DNA from: Struthio camelus
Lineage: Eukaryota; Chordata; Aves; Struthioniformes; Struthionidae
NCBI RefSeq assembly: GCF_040807025.1
Contig: NC_090968.1
Span: 7,677,906 to 7,741,905, forward strand
Reading direction: 5' to 3'
Length of the DNA stretch: 64,000 nt
The translations under genes were made by a program, and so were the position numbers. The notes under the pieces are model-generated. The model was not told where the DNA came from. It did not search any database and was given only the letters and a program-made list of their open reading frames with translations. This document shows positions 23,701 through 34,430 of this stretch, in pieces. How positions within the stretch are numbered: position 1 is the stretch's first letter; the number at the start of each line of letters is the position of its first letter.

Positions 23701-25010
23701 CAAACACAGCTCCCGGCGCGTGGCCAAAGAGGTCCAGAACAACAAGCCCTGTCCCCTCCTGCTTTTTCTTTATTTGCACTCTTTGGGTGATTTCCTGCTT
23801 TTCCCTCTTCAGCACAGCCTGAACAGAGCAGTTATAGGACCAATGGCAGGAGATAAAGCCCAAAAATCTGGGCTAGGTCAAATTTTCCAAACGGTTGCAG
23901 AGCACAGAGGCCATCGTCATGGAGGGCAGATGCGATGAAACGACCTTCCCCCTGCAGCAGCGCTGGTGCCTGCAGGTGGTGGCCCAGGCCCGGAAAAGCA
24001 GCCCCACGGGCGAGGGCAATAGCACTCGGGCTGATCCGGGCGGGCAGGACGCCGCATCCCTCCAGGCTGCGGGGCACAGGCGGCAGTGCCAAACGTGCTG
24101 CGGCACCTCGGGAAAAAGCCTTGCGTGAGGCTGCCAAAGGAAGCACGCAGGGGACAGGGCAGGCAGTCGGGGATGGGAGAGCCCTAAACATGCTGCCGTT
24201 AGTTTTCTTCCGGGTCAGTGATCCGTGTGCAAGCGCCTGCGCTGGACGGCTCCCGAGCCCTTCACTCCGCTGCCTGAACGCAGCTGCCCGCTCCGCAGCC
24301 GCTGGTTTATTGCCGTCATAAAACACGTACACCATCGTCTTGATTTGCTTACAATCTTGCTTTTAGCCATAAAAATGCAGAAAAGTGCATTCAGCAGAGG
24401 AATAAAGTTGAACCCTACAGCTAGATACTGCAGCCGCTTGCAGACGTGCCAGGGCTGCACAGGCCCGTGAAACAGCACAGGCACACTGAGCAAGGCCAGG
24501 TTACTCAGCCAGGAGCGTTTTCTGTCCCTAAGAACACAAATTAGAGACCACATTTTACTACCAACATCTGGAATTTCAATGCCCTTGCAATAGATAACAT
24601 CTGGATTGAATTCTCCTTTTATTTTTTACAGGGTCTTCTTATTTAATAAATAATAATAGTTTATTACTGCACTGTAAAATATCATAATCCTTTTCTCAGC
24701 AAGAATGAAAAAGATTCAGAAAAAATAGGAAGTGCTTTAAAAAGAGCACTGCCAAGAACTAACGAAAACAGAGCATTCCCTCAATAGAGAGATGTTTCTG
24801 CTTATTTCTGCATTTTATGGCACTCAGCTCAGTGTGTATTTGCAGATGTGCCAACAAGTGCACCAACAATCTAATAAAATCTTGGCTCACACGAGCTGAA
24901 CCTGCGGAAGGCGCTTCACACCTCCTCGAGCTGGGCTGCTCCCCTGCAGCACTGGCTCGGGCCGGGCTGCCGTGGGCGCATCTCGCGCACACACATCCTC
25001 ATGGAGCTGC
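20791..25010. other. Intergenic; AT-rich candidate regulatory DNA with a small CpG-rich patch
   Basis: 20,800-21,720 is AT-rich and free of simple repeats. 21,800-22,110 is CpG-rich. 22,130-22,370 and 22,750-23,170 are again AT-rich with homeodomain-like words (AATTAGG, TTAATTAG, CTAATTATT, GCTAATTG). These look like regulatory DNA of SFRP1 or GOLGA7 by composition only. Nothing coding is supported. Confidence 0.4.
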
Positions 25011-25015
25011 TCACG

Positions 25016-25290
25016 ACTCGGGTCTGCGGGGATCGGGGTCTGCCCGGATCGGGGTCTGCAGGGATCGGGGTCTGCCCGGATCGGGGTCTGCCGGGATCGG
25101 GGTCTGCAGGAACTGGGGTCCGCTGGGATTGGGGTCCATGGGGATTGGGGTCTGCAGGGATCACGGTCCACGGGGATCAGGGTTCAAGGGGACTGGGGTC
25201 TGCAGGGATTGGGGTCAATGGGGATCAAGGTCCACAGGGCCTGGGGTCTGCAGGGATCGGGGTCCACGGAGATCGGGGTCCGCGGGGCTC
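25016..25290 (+). repeat. 16-bp G-rich minisatellite
   Basis: About 17 tandem copies of a unit near GATCGGGGTCTGCAGG. Intact GATC starts at 25031, 25047 and 25063 show the exact 16-bp period; later copies are degenerate. Because 16 is not a multiple of 3, the frames that stay open across it reflect the lack of stops in the unit. It lies about 0.8 kb upstream of the GOLGA7 ATG. Confidence 0.9.
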
Positions 25291-25599
25291 GGCACGGGAG
25301 CGGCCTCTGCTGGGGCCGCGCCAGCCATGGGCCGCTGAGCCCAGCCGCAGGCCTGGGCAGCGTTTCCCCAGCCCGTCGCTCCCACGCGTGTCACAACGGC
25401 GTGAGTCGAAGAGGGGAGGCCAGACAAGGTGCAAAATTCTGGGATGAGACTGTTAATGATTCCCCTTGCTGCTGGCCCAGCGTCGGCTTTCCAGTTGCCC
25501 CTCAACTAAACGATCTTCGGCCTTGCTTACGTCTGGCAGAAGCGGGACTCCCACGGGGGAGGCCACGATCCCCGCTCATCAGCGTCGCGAACGCCGGAC

Positions 25600-26071
25600 G
25601 AAGCCGGAGCGAACGCCAGCCCGCGCCAAGCGGAGCGCAATTCACCCGCCGCAGCGCAGGCGAGGCGGCCGGCGCCTCCCGGGGCTACCGGCCAGCGCGG
25701 CGGCCCCGGCGGCCCCCCGGGACCAGGCCTCCCAGGAGGATCCATCTGCTTCCGCGGGGGAGCAGGACTGTACCATGCTGACGGGGGAGGGGGGGTGCGT
25801 CACGAAGACTGCACCAAGCCGCGCGCGCCTGCGGGGAAACAGACCCGTGATGGGCGGGGCAGGCACCCTGCAACCAATGGGATGCGGCGTGGCGAGGCGC
25901 ATGCGCAGAGGATCCCCGGTGGCCTCTCCCGGCCCGTCCGCCAGAGGGGTGGGGAGGTGCATGCGCAGGGCGGGCGCTTCCGCTTCTTTCCGGGCCCTCA
26001 GCAACGCCGACGCGTTTGCGACAGCCGTAAGTGCGGCGGCGGCGGCGGCGGCGGCGGCTCGCCGCGGAGCG
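25600..26071 (+). promoter_or_regulatory. GOLGA7: GOLGA7 CpG-island promoter with NRF1 sites
   Basis: CpG-dense promoter. CCAAT at 25874-25878. A perfect palindromic NRF1 site GCGCATGCGC lies at 25897-25906 and a second NRF1-like TGCATGCGCA at 25958-25967. A GGC trinucleotide run (about 26035-26057) forms part of the 5' UTR. No TATA box. NRF1-driven initiation would fit a broadly expressed gene. Confidence 0.75.
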
Positions 26072-28312
26072 ATGAGGCCGCAGCAGGCGCCCGTGTCGGG
26101 CAAGGTGTTCATCCAGCGGGACTACAGCGGCGGCACGCGGTGCCAGTTCCAGAGCAAGTTCCCGGCCGAGCTGGAGAACCGGGTAAGGCGGGCGGCGCCC
26201 CGCCCCGCTCGCCGCAGCACCGGGCCCGAGGCCGGGGTGGGGGGCGGGGGTGAGCGAGCGGCGGCGGCTCGGGCTCCTCGGAGGGGCCCGGAGAGCCCTG
26301 GCGGCGCGGCGGAGCCCCGCGAGCACGTGGAAGGTCCCTCCTCGTCCTCCCTGCCTCCGCTCCCAGCCCTCGCTCTAGGCGGGGGAGGGAAGCGGAGCCC
26401 CTCTCGGTGGCCGGGGAGCAGCTCTCCTCCGTCACGCCCCACGGGGGGTCTGCTAAGACCTGTCAGGTTTACTTCCAAGTTTAAAGACGGTAGCAGTTTC
26501 TTTTCCTCATCTTGATCCTGTCTGATGCACATCATGAGAGGGCATGTTTTCAGAGTTTGAAAGCAAAGTTTGAAAGAATGTTTCCACATTCTTTGGTTTT
26601 GGGCATGTAAACGTTGTTCATTGTATAAATGTCACTTGTGATTTATTGTAGCTACAAAATGCTTCTAATTTGACAAGAATATCTATGTTCAAAAATGCTT
26701 CTTTTCAGTGGTTTTGAAACGCTGGTGGTTTGTGCTATCTTTAATCCTGAGGAAAACAGCAGTCCTTTTGTAGCAATAAAATAAAAATGCACTCATTATG
26801 TCAATGAGAATAAAGCGTGCATTGTTGCACTGTGATGCATTAACGCTGACTTTTCTTGTGGAGACCAGACAGGTCTGCTGAGCCTGTTCAGTAGCCTTAC
26901 AAGTACTGTCTCAAGTACTTTAATTTTGTTTATTGCAGTCAAACGTGACATCTTCAACTGATAGCCAAATGACCACTCCTTGATAATGCCTTTTCTTTTT
27001 CTCACTGTCCTTTTCTTCTTTTCTACTTTTTTCTGTTGGTTTAGTTGAGGGCTTATTTGAGCAGCACTGTAGAAGCCCCAAGGAATTACTGGTATCAGGA
27101 ATTAGCTTTGTTAATCCATTCACATAATGCTCTTTTTTTTAATCTAGTAGATATCTCTGCCTGTGGATTTCTTTCTTTTTTTTTTTTTTAAGTGAATTGC
27201 CCTTTGGTTTAGTTAGTTGTTACTCCTAATTTCTTTGTGTTCAGACTGTTTTGGAATTCAGACTTGATCTAATCGCTTAGCGGATATTTACCAAAGAACT
27301 GCAGGTCTGTAATTCAAGGTGTCCTTCAAACTTTGGCTCTAAACGTATTACCTGTTTTAGATGTTTGTAGGTGACGCTACTGACAAAGTGTGGAAGTGCA
27401 CGTGAGCAATAAATGAAGGTAGATATCTGATGATATCTGTGAGTTCTGAAGTGTGCAGGGCATGACTGTTAAATTTGACTTCTTCTGCAGATTGATAGGC
27501 AGCAGTTTGAAGAGACCGTCCGAACACTGAATAACCTTTATGCAGAAGCTGAAAAACTTGGAGGCCAGTCTTACCTTGAAGGGTGTCTAGCCTGTTTGAC
27601 TGCCTATACTATCTTCTTGTGCATGGAAACACATTATGAAAAGGTAAGTCTACCTTACTGCTTGGAAGGCAGTGTATTCCATAGATTTCAGTTAAGGATT
27701 TGTTTCCTGGTAGATTTTCTGTGACTTGTACCATTCTTGTACAATTCCATATAGACACCAGAGCTTACTACAGAGTGACTTTACATATAGGCAAGCCTCT
27801 TGATAGATATCTAGTCAAACTGAGTGTTGACTTGTGCTTTAAATTCCAGAAGAATCATGTAACTTCTATCTGTAATGAAAACTGGCATTGTGACGTTAGG
27901 GTCCCCTAACGTTGTTATATTTGTGATAAAGCTGGGGCTCTGACTCTAATGCAGTAAAAACTGGTTAAGAAACTGACCTCTATGCTGTTCTATTATCAGG
28001 TTCTAAAGAAAATTGCCAAGTTCATTCAGGAACAGAATGAGAAGATCTATGCTCCTCAGGGCCTCCTTCTGACAGACCCTATTGAAAGAGGATTAAGAGT
28101 TGTATCCTTTAGTGGTTTCTTAGATTGTCTGCTGGTTTGTCCGTCTATGAAACGCTGACGTTTTATCTCAGTTAGAAGGGCATTCTGTAGTTCTAATGTC
28201 TTGCTTCTGGTTTTGTTTTCATAATCTTTTTATAGTATGTTTCCCTAACGGCCTTTCTCTGCAGATTGAAATTACCATTTATGAAGACAGAGGTATGAGC
28301 AGTGGAAGATAA
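26072..28312 (+). CDS. GOLGA7: Golgin subfamily A member 7 (GCP16)
   Basis: Palmitoylated Golgi-associated protein that acts as the accessory subunit of DHHC palmitoyltransferases such as ZDHHC9, which modify Ras. Four coding exons: 26072-26182, 27491-27643, 28000-28101 and 28265-28312, together 414 nt or 137 residues plus stop, the same length as the human protein. The product begins [19 protein letters not shown] and ends EDRGMSSGR, nearly identical to the mammalian one. Cys69 and Cys72, the known palmitoylation sites, are kept in GCLAC. The start is the only ATG before the first conserved segment and follows the GGC-rich leader. All introns are phase 0. Introns 1 and 2 have ordinary GTAAGG and GTAAGT donors; intron 3 looks U12-type. 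Confidence 0.97.
28102..28264 (+). other. GOLGA7: U12-type (minor spliceosome) intron 3 of GOLGA7
   Basis: The 163-bp intron starts GTATCCTTT, an exact match to the U12 5' splice-site consensus. TTCCCTAAC at 28241-28249 differs from the U12 branch consensus TTCCTTAAC at one position. The branch adenosine lies about 16 nt before the AG, inside the usual U12 window. The intron lies between Val122 and Ile123. Confidence 0.85.
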
Positions 28313-31290
28313 AACTGTGGAGTCTAAGGTATTATTCACTTTATATTACATGTCAATCTAAACCCGTTCCTATACGCTCAGAGGGATAGACTGTCTTGCT
28401 GAGGGAGAATGTGTATGCAACCACTGCATGTAATCAAAGGCGTTTAACATAAATCTTGTGTGGATTAGATTTTCAGATACCGGTTGAAGATGTAAAAATA
28501 GCAATAATTAGCAGTATCCCACTGAATAATAGTGAAGTTCAGATGATACTAGATTTAATGAAATACAGGTCTTGATTGTGTAAATACATATAAATCTAAC
28601 TTGTGCTGTGTAGTGTCAAAAATTGTTCTCTCACTTGTAGAGCCATGAGTCTTGATTCTGAAGTTTCTCTGTCATAAGATTGCTCAGAACCTTAAGCCTT
28701 CCCTTTAAAAGCAGACTTTAAAATAGGTTGCTTTTGGATCTCAGAACAGATTTCAGGCTAATCGCATAAGATATTCAGAAATAATCAGGAAAAATAATTG
28801 ATGTTTTTCCTGTACTGCTGTCAAAGATGCAGTTTTCCCCATCAAATTATTTTTCGGAAGTACATGGGGCTTGGATCTCTTGTAAAAGCTTCTATGTTTC
28901 AAGCACATGTAGTCAACCCCATGACCATAGCATGTTAAGGATCCCCTTGAATTTGCCTAGAAGTCAATATGATTAGCTCCAGAATCCTGACGAATCAGTG
29001 TAATTGCATGTTACCTTGGTGCCAAGTAGATAGAACGTTGCATTCTGTATACTGTTGAATGGCAGCTTTTCTGTTCTAGAAGGGGCTGAACAATGAACAA
29101 GCATTGCCAGGGATAGTGTTTTGGTTTCATATGCCAGGTGATGGGATTATTCCAATCTTTTGAGCTCTGAAGCATTTGAGAAGATATTACATAACCATTA
29201 CAGAATATTTTACCTGCTGGCCTGAGTCTCAGGGATATAGCATACCAGAAGCCAAATCTTACATAGCCTGAAGGAAAAATGCGACTAACTGTACTTAATA
29301 AGCTCATTTTGAAAAGCTGAAACTTGAACTGGCACCTTTGTTTTAGGTACTCTGCGTGTCCTGGGATGGTGATAGTCTAGGTTGTTGGCAGCGTGTGCTG
29401 GAAATATTTGTAAGTGTTTATGCCTGTTGTGCAGAAAGGAACACAGAAACAAAGGGCTTCGTTTACTGTTGGACAAATGAAATCCAGAGTACTGGCTTCT
29501 GTTCCTGTTACTTTTATCATAGCATATGTTATCCCTACCTTTCCTGATGCACACCTTCTGAGAGAACAGATTATGGCTATGTAAAGGTTTGTGTGTGGCT
29601 TTTTTTTTTTTCCAGTTATTTCTAATACTATGAAACTCTTATTTTCTAGCAGATAACTTGGCAACGGACTCACCGTATCAAAGCTCCCCTACCTCCTACT
29701 TTAGAGCATCATTCCTCTCTCTGCTGCCAGATCCACAGTGCCATCTACTACAAGGACTAACTTCCTAAAACTCTACTCCACGTGGGGTGACCTCCTAACT
29801 GGTCAGCATCCATTTTTGGGCCCGCTTTTAAGCGATGGGATCATTTTAGTTTTTGAAGAAAAACTGGTAAAGCTGCTTACTCCGCTGAAAGAGATTGGGC
29901 ACTTAGCCCAAAAGAAGCCTAGTTTTAGACCCGAGTGCAGCGCTGTTCCTCCATAGTTCTTGAGTCTTTCTGTTCATCATTCGGGCTTTGGAAAGCTACA
30001 AGTCAGTGTTGGTGTTTTCCAGGAACAAGGCCTTCCCTCCACTCCAGTACTGGAGTGATGTGCAGTGCCTCTGGCTGGCAAGAAGTGACTCAAGGCACTG
30101 AGAATGTTAAGTTTCCTGTGCTGAATCTCATAAAAACTAAAAGGCAAAGTGTCTCTTGTTTTAATGCTTTTGTTCTTCCTAGAAGAGGGAGAAATAGCTA
30201 GAGTTTAATACTGGGTGCTTTGCTACTACTGTATCTGTGCTGTTATTGCATCTGTCTATGCTCGTCAGAAGAGAAGGTCTATTTTTTCATTCATGAAACA
30301 GTAAGTACAATAAAATGGATGCTGAACCAATGAACGTAATAATCCCTACCCTAAAATTAATATGTGAAATGTAAAGCTGTTTCTTTATGGATTTATTACA
30401 TATAATTTATAGGAAAATGTTGATTTGACAACTTGTTAGATGTTGTGTAAGATGGTTTCCTCACTCTAGCTGCTGGCAAACTGTTGAAAAGTAGAGCTGT
30501 GCATTATTTAGTATCTCCCATGCATAGACGTTTCTCAGCAATACCTGCAAATGTAAACTTCCCACAAACCAAGTTGGCTTAGTATTTTCTGTTGTATCCT
30601 TCTCATTTATCAAACTAAGGATGTCTTGGTTTAGGTTCTAAGAGCCATTGTCAAATAGCGGAAGGAATTCAAGAATTGTGAAAATGAGGGGAAAAGCGTG
30701 GAATAGATGGAGTGTTTTGGCTTTTGGTGATTCTGTAGGTGCTAATACTGGATCTGAAATTCCAGGCTTACTACTCAGCCACTTTTTTTTTTTTTTGAGA
30801 TTTGTTTAACGTTTTAATTGTATGAAACTTGTTTTTTCTAAAACTGTAACAGTGTTTGCCTTTCACATCTGTTGCAATACTTGCAGAAGTACCAATGGAC
30901 TAGTAAATTTTTTCTTAAACTGTGTCTGTGTCGTACCTGAGAGCACTGCCTTGCATTAAGTAGCCACATTGTTGAGCTTTGGCATTTACCTGAACAAACA
31001 TAACTTCAACATCAACTGTCCTGGACAGGACACTAATTAAGCAAGCACTATTTCAGCTAGACTTAAGAGTTTATAGGGTATCTTTGTATGTAAAACACAG
31101 TGTGTGACACGCGCGTGTGAAGCTCGGCCGCTGTGTAACACAGGTTTCCCTCTCTTGGCAAAGGAGCGGGTGCTCGCGCCGACCCTGCTTCCTCCCTGTC
31201 CCATGGCAGGAAAGGGAGGTGGTTTCTGAGATGTGTTTATGTCTTTCCGCCTTTACTGTTTTAAGAAACTCTTCACAGCTCCGGACTGTG
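28313..31290 (+). other. GOLGA7: GOLGA7 3' UTR region and GOLGA7-GINS4 intergenic
   Basis: After the stop, a possible donor GTATTA at 28329 and an acceptor TTTTCTAGCAG ending at 29652 suggest that the 3' UTR continues in a terminal exon from about 29653. An AATAAA at 30309-30314 is a plausible polyadenylation signal. The exon is inferred from splice-like signals only. The rest, to 31,290, is AT-rich with T runs and no recognised gene. Confidence 0.45.
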
Positions 31291-31299
31291 CTATTTCCT

Positions 31300-31467
31300 T
31301 CCGCGCGGAGCTCCATCCCACGGCCGCCATGTTGTTGCGGGGGCCTGCGCCGTGGGCAGAGGCGGGCGGGCGGCGCGCCTGCGCACTGGGGGAGCGGCGG
31401 GGGAGGCGCGCGCCTGCGCACTGGGGGAGCGGCGGGGGAGGCGCATGCGCGCGGCGCTTGGCGGGAG
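31300..31467 (+). promoter_or_regulatory. GINS4: GINS4 promoter: YY1, triplicated NRF1-like sites, E2F
   Basis: Short CpG-rich promoter. YY1-type GCCGCCATGTTG at 31323-31334. NRF1-like GCGCCTGCGC at 31375-31384 and 31410-31419 and a perfect GCGCATGCGC at 31441-31450, the first two carried by a 35-bp tandem duplication. TTGGCGGGA at 31459-31467 matches E2F and abuts the ATG, as expected for an S-phase gene. The ATG inside the YY1 word would be an upstream start if transcription begins before it. Confidence 0.7.
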
Positions 31468-33997
31468 ATGGCGGCGGCGGCGGGCGGTGAGGGGTCGGAG
31501 CCGGCGCCGGACTCGGCCTCGGACGGGGGCAGCGAGGAGCTGGTGCTCACCCCGGCGCAGCTCATCCGCAGCCTGGAGCAGGTGGCGCGGCGAGGGCGGG
31601 CTAGACGCGGCGCTGTGGGGGAGTGGGGGGCCTGAGCCTGAGGCCGGGCATAGAGCAGGAGCGATCTCGGCCCCCGCTTACAGCGTGACCGTCCCCCTCC
31701 CTCCCCCCCCCCCCCCCCCCAGGCCTGGCTGAATGAGAAGTTTGCCCCGGAGCTGCTGGAGAGCAAACCTGAGATCGTCGAGTGTGTCGTGGAGCAGCTG
31801 GACCACATGGTAGGCTTTGCTGGGCCGCAGTGGCGGGACGGGCCGGGTGTGGCGCCGCAGTTACCTGGCACCTGCCGGCACAGCAGGTGCGTGCCAGGCT
31901 CCCTCTGGGATTGCCAGGCTCGTCTGCTCCTCTGTCCCTGAGGGAAGGCTGTTCTGAGCCAATTCTGAGAGCAGCTCACAAAGAGAGGGTTGGGAGATGT
32001 GATAGAGGTCCAGGGGACCGGTGCTTTGTGTTGCTAAAAGCAGCTGCGGTCTGTTTCTGTGGGCCCTGCGTACAGAAAAGAAACATTTCTCTGTGTTTCT
32101 TGTTGTTGGGCATTTGAACAATTTAATTTTTCTTTGCCTTTCCTTGCAGGAGGCAAACCTGAAACGAGCAAAGAAAGGAGACTTGAAGGTCAGCATCCAC
32201 CACATGGAGATTGAAAGGATCCGTTACGTGCTCAGCAGCTATTTGCGGTGTAGGCTTGTGAAGGTAATGCTTGCTGTGCTGCAGTAGGGAGGAAGAGGGG
32301 TGCTTCAAAAGTGATTTTCTTACCCATGCCATGCCTCCTGCTTCAGCAAATTAAAGCTTAGTTAAACACCCTTAGTAAAACTCAGTTAAAGTGCTCTCTC
32401 TTTCTGTCTTCTTAAGCACGACTCACGGGACCTCCTTGTTCTATTGTGATCAAGGAGGATCATGGTATTGGCATGAGTGTTTTGTGACCTCATGTAGACA
32501 TAGGCCCAGGTTGGCACAGCTGAACTCGTGCATGTTCTGCCTGGGTCCTGCCACATACACGCATGCCCACGCAGCTTAGGCACCTTAGCGGACCATATCG
32601 TTATTATTTCAGAGGCATGTATTTGGGCAGGCCTGAGGCTGCTGTATGCACCTGTGCAATGATAGATCACTTCTTTTAGGGGAAGCTTCTGGCTGAGGAG
32701 AGAGGATTCTAGGCACTGACTGCTAGGAAAGCTCTGTTTCAGTCTTTGGGGTTTTGTTCTGATGTCAGATTGAGAAGTTTTTCCCTCACGTCCTGGAGAA
32801 GGAGAAGTCTCGAGCAGAAGGGGAGCCTTCCATTCTGTCACCAGAGGAGTTTGCTTTTGCTAAAGAGTGAGTAGATTTTGAATGTATCCCCCTTCCTTTG
32901 CACAGGTTGTAGAACTCCCCCTTATGTTATGCTGAATAGCATACAAAGTTGCAGTAAGAATCAGGGGCTTCACCAGGAGCTTTCCTTATGATCAAGGAAA
33001 GAGTCGAAGTGGAAAAAAAAAAAAAAAAAAAAAAACCTTTCTGCTTAGTCTCTATCATGCCTGGCTTCTGGACCAGTTGTGAGGCAAGCCATTAGGCTGG
33101 TCTTTGGCCATGCCTGTAAGGCCAGGAGGTGTTGCTTGCTGGTATTCTAAGTCAATATTCTACCAGCAAATTTGTTTTTGATTAAACCAATAGTTGTTCC
33201 AATTATATGTTTCAGGTACATGGCAAACACAGAGACTTACCTGAAAAACGTGGCCCTAAAACATATGCCGCCTAACCTGCAGAAAGTGTCTCTCCTAAAA
33301 TCAGGTGAGTACATCCAAACTCCAGGGTAACTGGAAAATTGCAGCAGCAGCTGTGTGGGGAATGCTCTTGGGACTGTGAAGTGTAAGTATTGGTCCTTCA
33401 GCTGGCACTTAGTAGAAGGACACACAATGTAGTGACAGTATCACATCATTGCTCTGCTGCGTGGTACATGACTTGGTGCTGCTGTCCCTTGGTGCTTCTG
33501 TCAGAGGTTCACGTTGGCCGCCGCCATTTGGCGTCATCTCATGTTGGAGCAGCATGCGCTGCATCTGATCGGAAGCCTCTAATGTTCCCTTTACTGGCCA
33601 CGAGTTTGTTGTTCCTAGCACCCTTTTGTTAGCTCAGAGTCCTGCAGGGGAGCATACATGAATGCTGAGTGTGTGCTCTGAATCCATTGCTTCTGCAGTT
33701 CCAAAGCCCAACCTGGACTCCTTTGTATTCCTGAGGGTGTTAGAGAGGCAGGAGAACATCCTGGTTGAGCCAGAGACTGATGAACAGAGGTAGGTTGGTC
33801 CTTCCCTGTGCAGTGCACTTGCATAAGTTGGTTTCTGCAAAACTAGTGTAGGTAAAGTGAAAAAGAAGCAGCAGCTTCAGTCCACATCTGTCTCTTGCAG
33901 GGAGTACACAATTGACCTGGAGGAGGGCTCCCAGCATCTGATCCGTTACAAAACCATTGCCCCGCTGGTGGCCTCGGGAGCAGTCCAGCTCATCTGA
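31468..33997 (+). CDS. GINS4: GINS complex subunit 4 (SLD5)
   Basis: SLD5 subunit of the GINS tetramer, part of the CMG (CDC45-MCM-GINS) replicative helicase in the nucleus. Seven exons: 31468-31581, 31723-31809, 32150-32263, 32769-32866, 33216-33304, 33699-33789 and 33901-33997; 690 nt, 229 residues plus stop (human 223). Residues 1-20 are a variable Ala/Glu-rich leader. The conserved A-domain follows (NEKFAPELLESKPEIVE, RIRYVLSSYLRCRL, KFFPHVLEKEK, KNVALKHMPPNLQK), then the C-terminal B-domain ending in IRYKTIAPLVASGAVQLI. All junctions keep frame. Intron 1 is only 141 bp, starts GTGGCG (weak) and ends in an 18-C tract. The chosen ATG gives a leader of similar length to mammals and sits next to E2F/NRF1 sites. 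Confidence 0.97.
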
Positions 33998-34430
33998 GGG
34001 GTGTGTGGTAAGGACCTCGGTGACTCCACGATGGCGGCCGGCCGCGGCTGCGACCCCGCTGCCGTGCCGTGAGCCGCCGAGGCCGCGGCGGGCCCGCTTC
34101 GGCGGAGGCGGTGCGGCGCGGAGGCCGGGAGGGGGCAGCACCCGCCGGCGCCCCGCGCGGCCGGCAGGTGGCGCCGTGGCGGCGGAGCGGGGCCGGCAGG
34201 AGGCCGCCGCCGCCGCCTCCCGGGGCCGCCCCAGACCCCTCGCGCCCGGCACAAGCGGCGCCCGGTCCCGTTTCTGCGCCGCGGGAAGGGACCGGGGCCG
34301 TGGGGCCCGCTTGGGGCAGCGGCCCCTAAGTGATGTGGCTGTGGGGGTTGGTGCTGGACAAGGCAGCGGGGAGTGTTCACAGGTGTATCCTAGAAAGCAT
34401 GCAAATAAACCTGCAGAGCATCTTTTCCTC
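33998..34430 (+). other. GINS4: GINS4 3' UTR containing a CpG island; poly(A) signal
   Basis: Directly after the stop (from about 34018) there are some 310 bp of CpG-dense DNA up to about 34335, then AATAAA at 34404-34409. The island includes a YY1-like GATGGCGGCCGG at 34030. It is either GC-rich 3' UTR or an independent promoter. A minus-strand frame (34252-33740, 170 codons) is open but unrecognised. Confidence 0.6.
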
